64,000 nt of DNA from Mucilaginibacter mali (GTDB taxonomy: Bacteria; Bacteroidota; Bacteroidia; Sphingobacteriales; Sphingobacteriaceae), in NCBI RefSeq assembly GCF_013283875.1, contig NZ_CP054139.1:930001-994000 (forward strand), in the 5' to 3' direction. The first letter of the stretch is position 1. The number at the start of each line of letters is the position of its first letter. Below, piece by piece: positions 9,093 to 17,525 of the stretch. Under the pieces are notes generated by a model. That model was not told the DNA's origin and made no database searches. It saw only the letters and a program-made list of their open reading frames with translations. A program made the position numbers and the translations under genes.

Positions 9093-10088
9093 TTATTTCT
9101 TCAACCCTAATATCGAAAAATCGCTTTTAGAGGCTACGATCACGTTACTTAAAACGCCCAGCCCGGTAATGTCCATCTCTACCAAATCACCTGCTTGCAG
9201 CCATTGGGTTTGATAGTTAGGGTCGTTAAGCAAACCTGTACCGTTTAGTTCAAGGAAGCAGCCGGTGCCAACCGTGCCCGAGCCAATCACATCGCCGGGC
9301 AGTATATCGCAACCGTAAGCGCAACGCTCGATGATCTCGGCAAATGTCCAGTCCATATCGGCCATATTCCCTGCCGATACCTGTATGCCGTTTACAGAGC
9401 AGTTCATGGCCAGGTTATAGTTGTTGCCGGTATGGCCTGCTTTTGCGGGCACTTTATATTGTTCCAGTTCATCGGGCGTTACCAGCCATGGGCCTATCAC
9501 GGTGCTAAAGTCTTTGCCTTTTGCCGGGCCAAGATTTAGCAACATTTCTTCCATTTGCAGGGTGCGGGCGCTCATATCGTTCATGATCATGTAACCGGCT
9601 ATGTAATTATCGGCTTCGGCGGCAGTAACATTGCGGCCTTTTTTACCGATAACAATGGCCACCTCCAGTTCAAAATCAAGCTTTTGAAAGTGATCGGGCA
9701 TGCATTCTATCTCGCCCACGCCTTGCACGGCATTGTGGTTGGTGAAATAGAAGATGGGATATTGATCAAACTCGGCTATCATATCCACCTTACGATTACG
9801 GCGTGCGGCCGCTACATGCTGACGAAATGCGTATCCATCGCGGCAGGAGGCAGGGTGGGGCACAGGGGCCAGCAGTTCGAAAAATAGTTCTTCTTTAGCT
9901 TCCAACTTGCCCGAGATGATATCGGCATTGATCTTTTTCGCGCGGTCCATCAACTCGTCGCCGCCCTGTAAAAAGGCGTTCATGTTATCGGGGATCAGTT
10001 TATCGCACGAGTTTAAGTTATAGATATGGTTGTTGGCAAAAATGCCCAGGTGCTCACGGTCTTCGGTTTTATAGGATACAAGTTTCAT
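9093..10088 (-). CDS. fumarylacetoacetate hydrolase-family protein
   Basis: Probably the last step of tyrosine catabolism, splitting fumarylacetoacetate to fumarate and acetoacetate; the family also contains decarboxylases and other C-C hydrolases. The 331-residue protein carries the metal-binding acidic pair in LDFELEVAIVIGK, the aspartate in YMIMNDMSAR and the PGDVIGSGTVGTG motif near the C-terminus. It is shorter than animal-type FAH (~420 residues), but this short type is commonly found with hmgA and hpd in Bacteroidota. It is divergent from hmgA across a 405-base gap. The assignment to tyrosine breakdown rests on that neighbourhood. Confidence 0.88.
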   Translation of the reverse strand: MKLVSYKTEDREHLGIFANNHIYNLNSCDKLIPDNMNAFLQGGDELMDRAKKINADIISGKLEAKEELFFELLAPVPHPASCRDGYAFRQHVAAARRNRKVDMIAEFDQYPIFYFTNHNAVQGVGEIECMPDHFQKLDFELEVAIVIGKKGRNVTAAEADNYIAGYMIMNDMSARTLQMEEMLLNLGPAKGKDFSTVIGPWLVTPDELEQYKVPAKAGHTGNNYNLAMNCSVNGIQVSAGNMADMDWTFAEIIERCAYGCDILPGDVIGSGTVGTGCFLELNGTGLLNDPNYQTQWLQAGDLVEMDITGLGVLSNVIVASKSDFSILGLKK

Positions 10089-10493
10089 GGCGGTTTATAT
10101 TTGGGATGTGGTCAAATCTATGAAAGAAAGCTGAAAGCCAAAGGCTCAAAGCAAAAAGCTTTATGCTTTAGTCTTTTGGCTTTTTGCTATACTATGCTTG
10201 CATATTAAAATTATATGTTTTAATTTCGTTGTTATGATCATTCGCGTTATACGTGGCTTTTATTGCTCAATGGGGTTAACCTCTATGAGTGGCGCCGCGC
10301 TTTTCCGTAACGCGGTACTCTCTAAGATCATTTTCGCGCAGTATTAAAGTTTCGGTTTTAAGGTTTAAATGTTGGAAAGTTGTAAGGTTTGCAACGCCCC
10401 TTCATTTGAAACCAATGTTGAATACACTTGTTGTTATGTTAACCAATTGAACATTTCAACGTTCCAACTTTACAACATTAAAACAAAACAAAA
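10089..10493. other. 405-base intergenic region with two imperfect inverted repeats
   Basis: No gene is seen. A short inverted repeat lies at about 10130-10195 (AAAGCCAAAGGCTCAAAGC facing a GCTTTAG...CTTTTGGCTTT stretch). A second pairs 10368-10389 (AATGTTGGAAAGTTGTAAGG) with 10458-10479. The region separates the FAH-family gene from hmgA, so both their promoters should be here; I found no clear TAnnTTTG element. Confidence 0.6.
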
Positions 10494-11651
10494 ATGCCAA
10501 TCTATCATACATTAGGTCAAATCCCGCATAAGCGGCATACGGTTTTCCGTAAGCCCGACGGTGGTTTGTATGCCGAGGAACTGGTATCAACCGAGGGCTT
10601 TTCCAGCTTGTATTCGTTGGTTTATCATTGCTATCCGCCTACCATTGTGAAAACTTTGGGCGAACCCTATTCGGTAGAACCCAAGATAGCGCGCGCTAAA
10701 TACCTGAAGCATACCAGCCTGATTGGTTTTAATATTAAGCCTGCCGACGATTACCTGGAAAGCCGCAAGGCCGTATTGGTGAATAACGATCTGCACATAT
10801 CGCTGGCCGCGCCGCGAAAAAGCATGACCGACTATTTCTTTAAAAATGCGCAGGCCGATGAGGTGATCTTCGTTCATATAGGTTCGGGTACGCTAAAGAC
10901 CGGCTTCGGCGACATCAAATTTGAATATGGCGATTACCTGGTGATACCACGCGGTACCATTTACCAAATGGAGTTTAATACCGAAGATAACCGCTTGTGT
11001 ATTGTAGAAAGCTTCGGGCCGATCCGCACGCCTAAGCGCTACAGGAACCAGTTCGGTCAGTTGATGGAGCATTCGCCCTATTGCGAGCGCGATATTAAAC
11101 GTCCCCAAAACCTGCAAACACACGATGAAAAGGGCGATTTCAAGATCCTGATCAAAAAACAAGGTCTGATCTACCCATACATTTACGGTACGCATCCTTT
11201 CGATTTCATCGGCTGGGATGGCTTTCACTACCCATGGGGATTCTCGATCCACGATTTTGAACCAATAACCGGCCGCCTGCACCAGCCACCGCCGGTACAT
11301 CAAACTTTTGATGGGCACAACTTCGTACTATGCAGCTTTGTGCCGCGCAAGTTCGATTATCACCCTGATTCTATCCCTGCACCATATAACCATAGCAATG
11401 TAGACAGCGACGAGGTGCTGTATTATGTTGACGGTGATTTTATGAGTCGCAAAAATGTGGTAAAAGGGCAGATCACCCTACACCCGGCGGGCATCCCGCA
11501 CGGGCCGCACCCGGGTTCGGTAGAAAAATCGATAGGTAAAGAGGCCACCGAAGAACTGGCCGTAATGATCGACCCGTTTCATCCGCTGCAATTGACGGAG
11601 GACGCGGTAAATATTGAAGACGAGGGGTATTACCACTCGTGGGCGGAGTAG
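10494..11651 (+). CDS. hmgA: homogentisate 1,2-dioxygenase
   Basis: Opens the ring of homogentisate with O2 to give maleylacetoacetate, the central step of tyrosine breakdown. The 385-residue protein has a cupin core, with the C-terminal metal-site region well kept: FSIHDFEP, then PYNHSNVDSDEVLYYVDGDF (the His and Glu iron ligands) and LHPAGIPHGPHPG (the third His). The VIPRGTIYQMEF cupin segment lies near residue 150. It is slightly shorter than the human enzyme (~445) but typical of bacterial forms. Followed after 98 bases by hpd on the same strand, so the pair is probably co-transcribed, divergent from the FAH-family gene. Confidence 0.95.
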   Translation: MPIYHTLGQIPHKRHTVFRKPDGGLYAEELVSTEGFSSLYSLVYHCYPPTIVKTLGEPYSVEPKIARAKYLKHTSLIGFNIKPADDYLESRKAVLVNNDLHISLAAPRKSMTDYFFKNAQADEVIFVHIGSGTLKTGFGDIKFEYGDYLVIPRGTIYQMEFNTEDNRLCIVESFGPIRTPKRYRNQFGQLMEHSPYCERDIKRPQNLQTHDEKGDFKILIKKQGLIYPYIYGTHPFDFIGWDGFHYPWGFSIHDFEPITGRLHQPPPVHQTFDGHNFVLCSFVPRKFDYHPDSIPAPYNHSNVDSDEVLYYVDGDFMSRKNVVKGQITLHPAGIPHGPHPGSVEKSIGKEATEELAVMIDPFHPLQLTEDAVNIEDEGYYHSWAE

Positions 11652-11735
11652 CCCCACCCAAACCCTCCCCAAAGGGGAGGACTTTAAAAACATAGCCTTT
11701 GCCTCCCTCTCCTATGGAGAGGGCCGGGATGAGGC
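11652..11735. repeat. GC-rich intergenic hairpin repeats (CCTCCCC/GGGGAGG type)
   Basis: Two short hairpins lie between hmgA and hpd: CCTCCCC-AAA-GGGGAGG at 11664-11680 and CCCTCTCC-TAT-GGAGAGGG at 11705-11723. Related motifs occur at 29579-29612 and 38944-39018, so this is a dispersed repeat. It could act as an RNA-stability element within the hmgA-hpd transcript. Confidence 0.7.
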
Positions 11736-11749
11736 CAAACAACAAAATA

Positions 11750-12874
11750 ATGGACACGCTAATAGCAGATAAAAAACTACAAACCACTGATTTCCTGCCG
11801 CTGAACGGCACGGATTACGTGGAATTTTACGTGGGCAATGCCAAGCAGGCTGCTCACTTTTATAAAACAGCATTCGGTTTCCAAAACCTGGCTTATGCCG
11901 GCCCTGAAACCGGTGTGCGCGACCGTGCATCGTATGTGTTGCAACAAGGCAAGATCAGGCTGATGCTGACTACGCCGTTACATTCAGACCATCCCATTGC
12001 CGAGCATATTAAAAAACATGGCGACGGGGTAAAAGTATTAGCCATTTGGGTGGATGACGCTTATGACGCTTTCGAACAAACAACCAGTCGCGGTGCCGAG
12101 CCGTACCAGCAACCGCAAACGCTGACCGACGAGTTTGGCGAGGTACGTACCAGCGGTATCAAACTTTATGGCGAAACCGTGCACCTGTTCATCGAACGTA
12201 AAAACTACAACGGTGTTTTCCTGCCCGGTTATGAAAAGCTGGAGAACAACTATAACCCAACCGATACCGGCCTGCTTTATGTAGACCATTGCGTAGGCAA
12301 TGTAGGCTGGCATAAAATGAACCACTGGGTTAACTTTTATGAGGAGGTAATGGGCTTTAAAAACATCCTTACGTTCGACGATAAAATGATATCAACAGAG
12401 TATTCGGCGTTGATGAGCAAGGTAATGAGCAACGGCAACGGCTATGTGAAATTCCCGATAAACGAACCAGCCGAAGGCAAAAAGAAAAGCCAGATAGAAG
12501 AGTACCTGGAGTTTTACGAAGATGAAGGTGTACAACACCTTGCCCTTGCCACGCACGATATTGTTAAAACCGTTACCGAACTGCAAAGCCGCGGCGTTGA
12601 GTTCCTGACCGTACCCACCACCTATTATGATGAGCTGGAAGCCCGTGTTGGCAAGATCGATGAAGACATTGAACCACTGGCCAAATTAGGTATCCTGGTA
12701 GATCGTGATGATGAAGGGTACCTGCTACAGATCTTTACCAAACCGGTAGAAGACAGGCCGACCGTTTTCTTCGAGATCATTCAGCGTAAGGGGGCACGTT
12801 CTTTCGGCGCGGGTAACTTTAAGGCGCTGTTCGAGGCGATTGAGCGTGAGCAGGAACTAAGGGGTAACTTATAA
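11750..12874 (+). CDS. hpd: 4-hydroxyphenylpyruvate dioxygenase
   Basis: Converts 4-hydroxyphenylpyruvate to homogentisate, the substrate of the preceding hmgA product. The 374-residue protein has two VOC-fold halves: an N-terminal one (YVEFYVGNAKQAAHFY) and a catalytic C-terminal one. The three iron ligands can be seen: His in YVDHCVGNV, His in GVQHLALATHDI and Glu in FFEIIQRKGARSFGAGNF. The C-terminal GNFKALFEAIEREQ helix is the family's gate. Start 11750 (MDTLIAD...) is chosen; the upstream frame would run through the hairpin repeat. Downstream are three tandem hairpins. Confidence 0.96.
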   Translation: MDTLIADKKLQTTDFLPLNGTDYVEFYVGNAKQAAHFYKTAFGFQNLAYAGPETGVRDRASYVLQQGKIRLMLTTPLHSDHPIAEHIKKHGDGVKVLAIWVDDAYDAFEQTTSRGAEPYQQPQTLTDEFGEVRTSGIKLYGETVHLFIERKNYNGVFLPGYEKLENNYNPTDTGLLYVDHCVGNVGWHKMNHWVNFYEEVMGFKNILTFDDKMISTEYSALMSKVMSNGNGYVKFPINEPAEGKKKSQIEEYLEFYEDEGVQHLALATHDIVKTVTELQSRGVEFLTVPTTYYDELEARVGKIDEDIEPLAKLGILVDRDDEGYLLQIFTKPVEDRPTVFFEIIQRKGARSFGAGNFKALFEAIEREQELRGNL

Positions 12875-12915
12875 GCCCTTAACCCTCTAAAGGAGGAATT
12901 TAAATAGAAACTGTT

Positions 12916-13087
12916 AACTGATCTATTATAAGCCGAAGCCGGGCAGCGAGTGCCCGGCTTTATTTAAGCAAACTACTTAACTGATCTATAAACCCGAAGC
13001 CGGATATTTATTATCCGGCTTTACTTGAGCAAACTATTTAACTGATCTATAAACCGTGAGCCGGGCAGCAATGTCCGGCTTTTTTTG
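12916..13087 (+). repeat. three tandem terminator-like hairpin repeats
   Basis: A unit of about 62 bases, starting AACTGATCTAT and containing a stem of the type AGCCGGGCA...TGCCCGGCTTT, occurs three times at 12916, 12979 and 13040. Each stem is followed by a T-run. The stems differ by paired changes (CCGGGCA, CCGGATA, CCGGGCA), so pairing is kept. They follow hpd and end 41 bases before the next gene. Confidence 0.85.
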
Positions 13088-13127
13088 TAATTTTATTTAT
13101 CACCAGCGTGGTATTAAACACTTGCAA

Positions 13128-13781
13128 ATGACACTTACCGCAGCCCTCGAACACCTTAAAGAACACGCATCGCCGCAGTACCTGGCTGGCATGTCCCGCT
13201 TTGGTATTGATAACAGCAAAGCGCTTGGAGTTAAGCTCCCGGTGATCCGCAAATTGGCTAAGGTCATCAAAAAAGATCAGCAGCTATCACTTGAACTTTG
13301 GGCGACCGATATACATGAAGCCCGCCTGCTGGCTACGATGATCGGTGATCCGGCGCAGGTTAGCCCGCAGCAGATGGATACCTGGGCCGGCGATTTCAGT
13401 ACCTGGGATGTTTGCGACCAGGCTTGTGGCAACTTATTTATCCGTACGCCATTTGTGCTGGATAAGATCAGGGAGTACTGTACATCCGACCAGGAATTTG
13501 TAAAGCGCTGTGGCTTTGTACTGATGGCCGAGTACGCAGTGCATCTAAAAAAAGCCACCGATGATGTGTTCCTGTCATTTCTGCCCATTATAGAACGCGA
13601 AGCCTGGGATAACCGTAACTTTGTAAAGAAAGCTATCAACTGGGCTTTGCGGCAAATTGGCAAGCGCAATACTCTACTTAAACACACCGCGATTGACACC
13701 GCCGACCGGATCTTAGAGCAGGATATCAAAGCCGCCCGGTGGATAGCAAAAGATGCTTTGCGCGAATTACATAACCGATAA
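13128..13781 (+). CDS. DNA alkylation repair protein (AlkD-like HEAT repeat)
   Basis: Probably a DNA glycosylase-like protein that removes or recognises alkylated bases. The 217-residue protein is all-helical with the family's SRFGIDNSKALGVKLPVIRKLAK opening, the WATDIHEARLLATMIGDP helix, the FSTWDVCDQACGNLF block (with the Trp-Asp pair near the lesion site) and AWDNRNFVKKAINWALRQIGKRN. Start at 13128 (MTLTAALEHL) is chosen, because the in-frame extension to 13056 lies inside the third hairpin repeat. No partner gene is adjacent. Confidence 0.88.
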   Translation: MTLTAALEHLKEHASPQYLAGMSRFGIDNSKALGVKLPVIRKLAKVIKKDQQLSLELWATDIHEARLLATMIGDPAQVSPQQMDTWAGDFSTWDVCDQACGNLFIRTPFVLDKIREYCTSDQEFVKRCGFVLMAEYAVHLKKATDDVFLSFLPIIEREAWDNRNFVKKAINWALRQIGKRNTLLKHTAIDTADRILEQDIKAARWIAKDALRELHNR

Positions 13782-13828
13782 TACCCTCCCCCCTATAGGG
13801 TGATTTTCGCATATTTCGACCAACGGTT

Positions 13829-13858
13829 ATTGTACGCTATGCAATTATATTATATTTG
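13829..13858 (+). promoter_or_regulatory. putative Bacteroidota promoter for the YciI-like gene
   Basis: A -7 element TATATTTG at 13851-13858 matches the TAnnTTTG consensus. It is preceded at 18-base spacing by ATTG (13829-13832), one mismatch from TTTG. The start codon follows at 13886, leaving a short leader. Confidence 0.45.
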
Positions 13859-13885
13859 ATTTTAACCTAATTACACATTTTAACG

Positions 13886-14359
13886 ATGAAAAAATTGCTG
13901 ATACTGGCTTTTGCTGCCTTTACCTATTGCGGCAGCTTTGCACAAACCACCACCGCCAAACCCAACCCCGAATATGACGCGGCCTTAGCCAAAAAACTGG
14001 GCGCCGATGAATACGGCATGCGCAAGTACGTAATGGCTTTCCTTAAAACCGGCCCGACTAAAATAGCCGACAAAGCTAAATCGGCCGAATTGCAAAAGGC
14101 GCACCTTAAAAACATTACTAAGCTGGCCGATGAGGGCAAACTGGTTGTTGCCGGCCCCTTTATGGATCCGGGCGAGGTAGAGGGCATTTTTATATTTGAT
14201 GTATCTACCATTGCCGAAGCCAAAGCACTTACTGAAACCGATCCGGCTATAAAAGCTGGTGTGCTGGTGATGGAACTGCGCCCGTTCTATTGCTCGGCGG
14301 CCTTGATGGAAGTAGCCAAAACCCATAAAAAATTAGCTAAAAAGAATTTTGCCGATTAA
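13886..14359 (+). CDS. secreted YciI-like (YCII-related) protein
   Basis: A 157-residue protein with a clear Sec signal peptide (residues 1-19, ending SFAQ). The mature part has the YCII-related ferredoxin-like fold pattern: MAFLKTGPTK, a helix LQKAHLKNITKLADEGKLVVAGPF, then GIFIFDVSTIAEAKALTETDPAIKAGVLVMELRPFY. The His in KAHLKN and the DPAIKAG motif are the family's conserved site. Most YciI proteins are cytoplasmic and about 100 residues, so this is the exported variety common in Bacteroidota. Enzymatic activity is unknown. It lies 8 bases upstream of the next gene, so the two are probably co-transcribed. Confidence 0.87.
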   Translation: MKKLLILAFAAFTYCGSFAQTTTAKPNPEYDAALAKKLGADEYGMRKYVMAFLKTGPTKIADKAKSAELQKAHLKNITKLADEGKLVVAGPFMDPGEVEGIFIFDVSTIAEAKALTETDPAIKAGVLVMELRPFYCSAALMEVAKTHKKLAKKNFAD

Positions 14360-14367
14360 TACATATC

Positions 14368-14979
14368 ATGGAAAATACCGAACCTAAAGTAGATGCTTAC
14401 ATCGCTAAATCGCCCGCATATGCCCAGCCCATCATTACCCATTTGCGTAAGTTGATACACCAGGTTACCCCGCAGGTTACCGAAGTGATGAAGTGGGGCC
14501 ACCCGCATTTCGATTATAAAGGTCCGTTTATGGGGTTGGCCGCCTTTAAGGAACACCTGGGACTTAATTTTTGGAAAAGTACCCTGATGGACGACCCCGC
14601 CGGCCTGTTTGCCGCCGCCGAAAAAGGCAGCGCCGGCAGTATCGGCAAGATCAGATCGATGGCTGACTTACCGGCTGACGATGTTTTGATAACCTATATG
14701 CTCAATGCCATCGATCTGAATGAAAAGGGAATCAAACTACCGCCACCTAAAAAAACCGAAGAGCCAAAAGAATTAGAAATGCCGACCGATCTGATCGAAG
14801 CTTTTAAATCCAATACCGGCACTTTACAGCATTTCGAAAAGTTCAGTCCATCTGCAAAGAAGGAGTATATCTCGTGGCTTGACGAGGCAAAGAGTGAAGC
14901 TACCCGCCAAAAACGATTAGATACGATGATGGAGTGGGTGGCCGAGGGTAAAACCCGCCATTGGAAGTATAAAAAGTAA
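14368..14979 (+). CDS. DUF1801/YdeI-family protein
   Basis: A 203-residue cytoplasmic protein. The N-terminal half (about 1-120) is a DUF1801/YdhG-type domain: DAYIAKSPAYAQPIITHLRKLIHQVTP, then EVMKWGHPHFDYKGPFMGLAAFKEHLGLNFW. The C-terminal half (about 130-203) is the YdeI-type bacteriocin-protection/OmpD-associated tail, with FEKFSPSAKKEYISWLDEAKSEATRQKRLDTMMEWVAEGK. The function is not established; some relatives protect against peptide stress. It follows the YciI gene by 8 bases and is ended by a terminator. Confidence 0.87.
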   Translation: MENTEPKVDAYIAKSPAYAQPIITHLRKLIHQVTPQVTEVMKWGHPHFDYKGPFMGLAAFKEHLGLNFWKSTLMDDPAGLFAAAEKGSAGSIGKIRSMADLPADDVLITYMLNAIDLNEKGIKLPPPKKTEEPKELEMPTDLIEAFKSNTGTLQHFEKFSPSAKKEYISWLDEAKSEATRQKRLDTMMEWVAEGKTRHWKYKK

Positions 14980-15033
14980 GCTTCATTTTCGGATCTTATC
15001 ATAAAAAAATTTCCCGAAACTGAAATTTAAAGA

Positions 15034-15067
15034 CCGGGCAATCTGTGTGATCTGCCCGGCTTTTTTG
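15034..15067 (+). terminator. terminator after the YdeI-family gene
   Basis: CCGGGCA and TGCCCGG form a 7-bp stem around a 12-base loop, followed by six T. It sits 55 bases after the stop codon. Confidence 0.7.
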
Positions 15068-15519
15068 TTTTATGCCTGAGCGTAAATGGGCAATGGGCCC
15101 CATGGAAGCGGTTTTGTGCAATTAAGTGTCAAAGAACTGATTGTTTTTGGTGTTTGTTTTAGGTAGGCTTCGCCAAATTATATTTGGTGATTTAAGCCTT
15201 CCTGAAAAAGTGGGGTTTGCAAACATCGTACAATCGGTTGATGGTACGGGAGCAGGGATATACAATATACGGAAAATTGGCCGGAGTTGCAAATGTAATT
15301 GGTGGCTTAAAGATGGTCGCTTAAGTTTTGTCGGGTTTGGCTAAAGCGTCGCTTCTTTTTTGTCCTGCCGTCCCATAAATGTGCGGCAATGAATTTGCAC
15401 AGTTATTCTTTATTGCCGTTGGCTATAGCCAACGGATAAGTTAAGGACTGAAAGGAGGCTTTGGCCTAAAACGCTGAAGCTTGTTTTAAAAGTAATGCTC
15501 CTCTACTTGCTAATTAGGG
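15068..15519. other. intergenic region without a recognised gene
   Basis: No convincing coding frame. The only structure noted is a perfect 20-base palindrome, CCGTTGGCTATAGCCAACGG, at 15416-15435. The region lies between the terminator of the YdeI gene and the 3' end of the methyltransferase gene. Confidence 0.5.
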
Positions 15520-16278
15520 CTACACCTCACCCAAATAAACTTCGGTCTGGTATTCCATATTCACCGTGCCGTTGTTTTGGTGACGATCAAAAAGCTCCTG
15601 TAGTTTTTTCAGGAATAGGGCGCCTTCGGGTGTTTCTTCGGAAGGTACATAGGATGAAGAGAATGCGCGGCCGGCCAATCCCTCCATATCAAACACCTGG
15701 GTGTTGGGGAACCGGGTAAGCTGGTATTTGCCGTCCTTAAAAAACGCGTTGAAGTTGGCTTCGGTGAGGTTTTGGTGATTTACACGCTTATAATCTGATG
15801 CCTGTTGCTGCAGCAGTAACTCGTAATTGATCGAAAATTCGTCAACCTCTACCTGCCGGTTGTTCCATATCAAAGCTACGTTGCCGCCGGGTTTCAAAAC
15901 GCGGGCAAACTCGGCCTTGGTTTTATGGGCATCAAACCAATGGAAGGCCTGCGCGCATACCACCATATCAGCCGAATGTGCTTTTAAGGTGGTAGCCTCG
16001 GCAGTTCCATTAATCGAATGATATTTTTTATCTCCGCCTAAGCTATCATCTGCCGCCTGTCGCATCGCTCCATTGGGTTCAACGGCGTAAACCGTGTATC
16101 CCTCATCCAACAATAATTTAGTGAAGATACCGGTGCCCGAACCCACATCGGCAACAACCGCGTTGGCTGATAGATGGCCCGATGTGCGCAGCAATTGCAG
16201 CACAGCATTAGGGTAACCGGGGCGATATTTGGTATAATTATCAACCCGGTTGGTAAAGCGTTGGGTAGAACCCGTCAT
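15520..16278 (-). CDS. class I SAM-dependent methyltransferase
   Basis: A 252-residue methyltransferase of unknown substrate. The SAM-binding motif I is VADVGSGTGIFTKLLLDEG (about 41-59) with motif Post-I YAVEPNGAM. The later ADMVVCAQAFHWFD and FARVLKPGGNVALIWNN blocks match the UbiE/TrmR-like (Methyltransf_11) family. The opening RFTNRVDNYTKYRPGYP is typical of a Bacteroidota group of such enzymes. It is cytoplasmic and has no membrane segment. It lies 24 bases downstream of the aldose-epimerase-like gene on the same strand, so may share its transcript. Confidence 0.88.
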   Translation of the reverse strand: MTGSTQRFTNRVDNYTKYRPGYPNAVLQLLRTSGHLSANAVVADVGSGTGIFTKLLLDEGYTVYAVEPNGAMRQAADDSLGGDKKYHSINGTAEATTLKAHSADMVVCAQAFHWFDAHKTKAEFARVLKPGGNVALIWNNRQVEVDEFSINYELLLQQQASDYKRVNHQNLTEANFNAFFKDGKYQLTRFPNTQVFDMEGLAGRAFSSSYVPSEETPEGALFLKKLQELFDRHQNNGTVNMEYQTEVYLGEV

Positions 16279-16302
16279 ATATTTAGATATGTTGTGTAGG
16301 TT

Positions 16303-17169
16303 TTATATGCTGATATAATAACTGGCATCAAACACATGCCCGTGCACCAGTTTTTGCACACCTTCCTTGTTTTTAAACTCCACATGCTGGCCCGCGGTAT
16401 CGGCATGCCCCAGCCATGGTTCAATGCAAACAAAATCGGCATTGGTTTTGGCCCAGATGCCCAGGTATTGGAAATGCGGGAACTGCACAGTAAGGCTCTC
16501 ATCGTGCTTGTGGCTTTTTATCGTCACCTGGCGCGATTTCATGTGCTTAAACACCAGCGCGTCGTTGGCAAACAGTTCGTGCGTCAGTTGCAGGTTTTTG
16601 CCATCCAGCTTTAAAGGTCGGGTCTCCCCGCTGAAAACGCCTTCGGGCGATAGCAGGTGTTCGGTCAGTTGCTCCTCGGTTTCAAACTCCAGGTAGTAAT
16701 CATCATAATTTTCGCCGGGGTGGAAAGGTACATTAAAAGCCGGATGCCCGCCTACCGAAAAGTAAATGGTTTTATCATCACGGTTAAGCACTTTAAAAGT
16801 TACCCGCAACGAGTTGTCGATCAGGTCGTATATAATATGCAGATCGAATTTGTAAGGATACATCGCCATGGTGGTTTCGCTGTAGGGTAGCGAAAATTTG
16901 GCGTGATTACTGTCGGATTCTATGAGTAAAAACTCCGAATAGCGGGCAAAGCCGTGGCGCTGGGTAATTTCATAAGGCTTGCCGTCAACAATAATTTGGT
17001 TGTCTATCAGCGTGCCAATAACCGGGAACAGGTTAGGGGAGTGCCATGGCCATGCCTCGCCGGCCTGCCACATGTGCTCCACACCGGTTTCCTTGTTAAT
17101 TAATGATGATAGTTGCGCGCCCTTGGTATCGATGGCCGCTTTCAGAAATTCGTTCTCGATGATGATCAT
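16303..17169 (-). CDS. aldose 1-epimerase-family protein (LacX-like)
   Basis: A 288-residue beta-sandwich enzyme-like protein that should act on a hexose or sugar phosphate anomer. Visible family features are the N-terminal KGAQLSSLINKETGVEHMWQ strand pair, ITQRHGFARYSEF (conserved HGFAR), the catalytic-type His in FSVGGHPAFNVP, and the Glu in FVCIEPWLGHADT. The overall pattern fits the LacX subgroup rather than GalM. The substrate is unknown. It precedes the methyltransferase gene by 24 bases. Confidence 0.88.
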   Translation of the reverse strand: MIIIENEFLKAAIDTKGAQLSSLINKETGVEHMWQAGEAWPWHSPNLFPVIGTLIDNQIIVDGKPYEITQRHGFARYSEFLLIESDSNHAKFSLPYSETTMAMYPYKFDLHIIYDLIDNSLRVTFKVLNRDDKTIYFSVGGHPAFNVPFHPGENYDDYYLEFETEEQLTEHLLSPEGVFSGETRPLKLDGKNLQLTHELFANDALVFKHMKSRQVTIKSHKHDESLTVQFPHFQYLGIWAKTNADFVCIEPWLGHADTAGQHVEFKNKEGVQKLVHGHVFDASYYISI

Positions 17170-17525
17170 GCTTAAAAGAAAGGTTTATGCCAATATATTA
17201 AATACTGAACATATTATTCATTATCCTGTTTCTTTTTCTTTTTGAATTTCAAAAAGTATGCCGGGGGCTGAGTTACGGCAATGTATAGCTGCTCTGCCAC
17301 TTTTGTTTACTCACCCCGACTGCGCTTCGCTGGTCGGCCCTCTCTGCTGCGCAAAGAGGGCAGGATTATTTTAACCCTCTTTGCACAGCAGAGAGGGTGG
17401 TCGGGCGAAGCCACGACCAGGTGAGTCAACTCGCCGGCTCAGTTTGTCATAGTGAGCTGACCCTTACACGCAGTCTTCGATAAGCTTAGGCTGACAGCAC
17501 CCTTGGATTTCACCGCTATCATGTC
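17170..17525. repeat. intergenic region with inverted repeat, family B (17309-17426)
   Basis: No gene. The arms begin ACTCACCCCGACTGCGCT and end with the complementary GACCAGGTGAGT, so the 118-base element folds on itself; an inner stem pairs GCAAAGAGGG with CCCTCTTTGC. Near-copies occur at 20119-20258 and 27083-27221. The rest of the gap shows nothing clear. Confidence 0.85.

Noticed and set aside
15141..15344. 67-codon frame in the gap before the methyltransferase
   Set aside because: No family pattern or start signal; composition like non-coding DNA.
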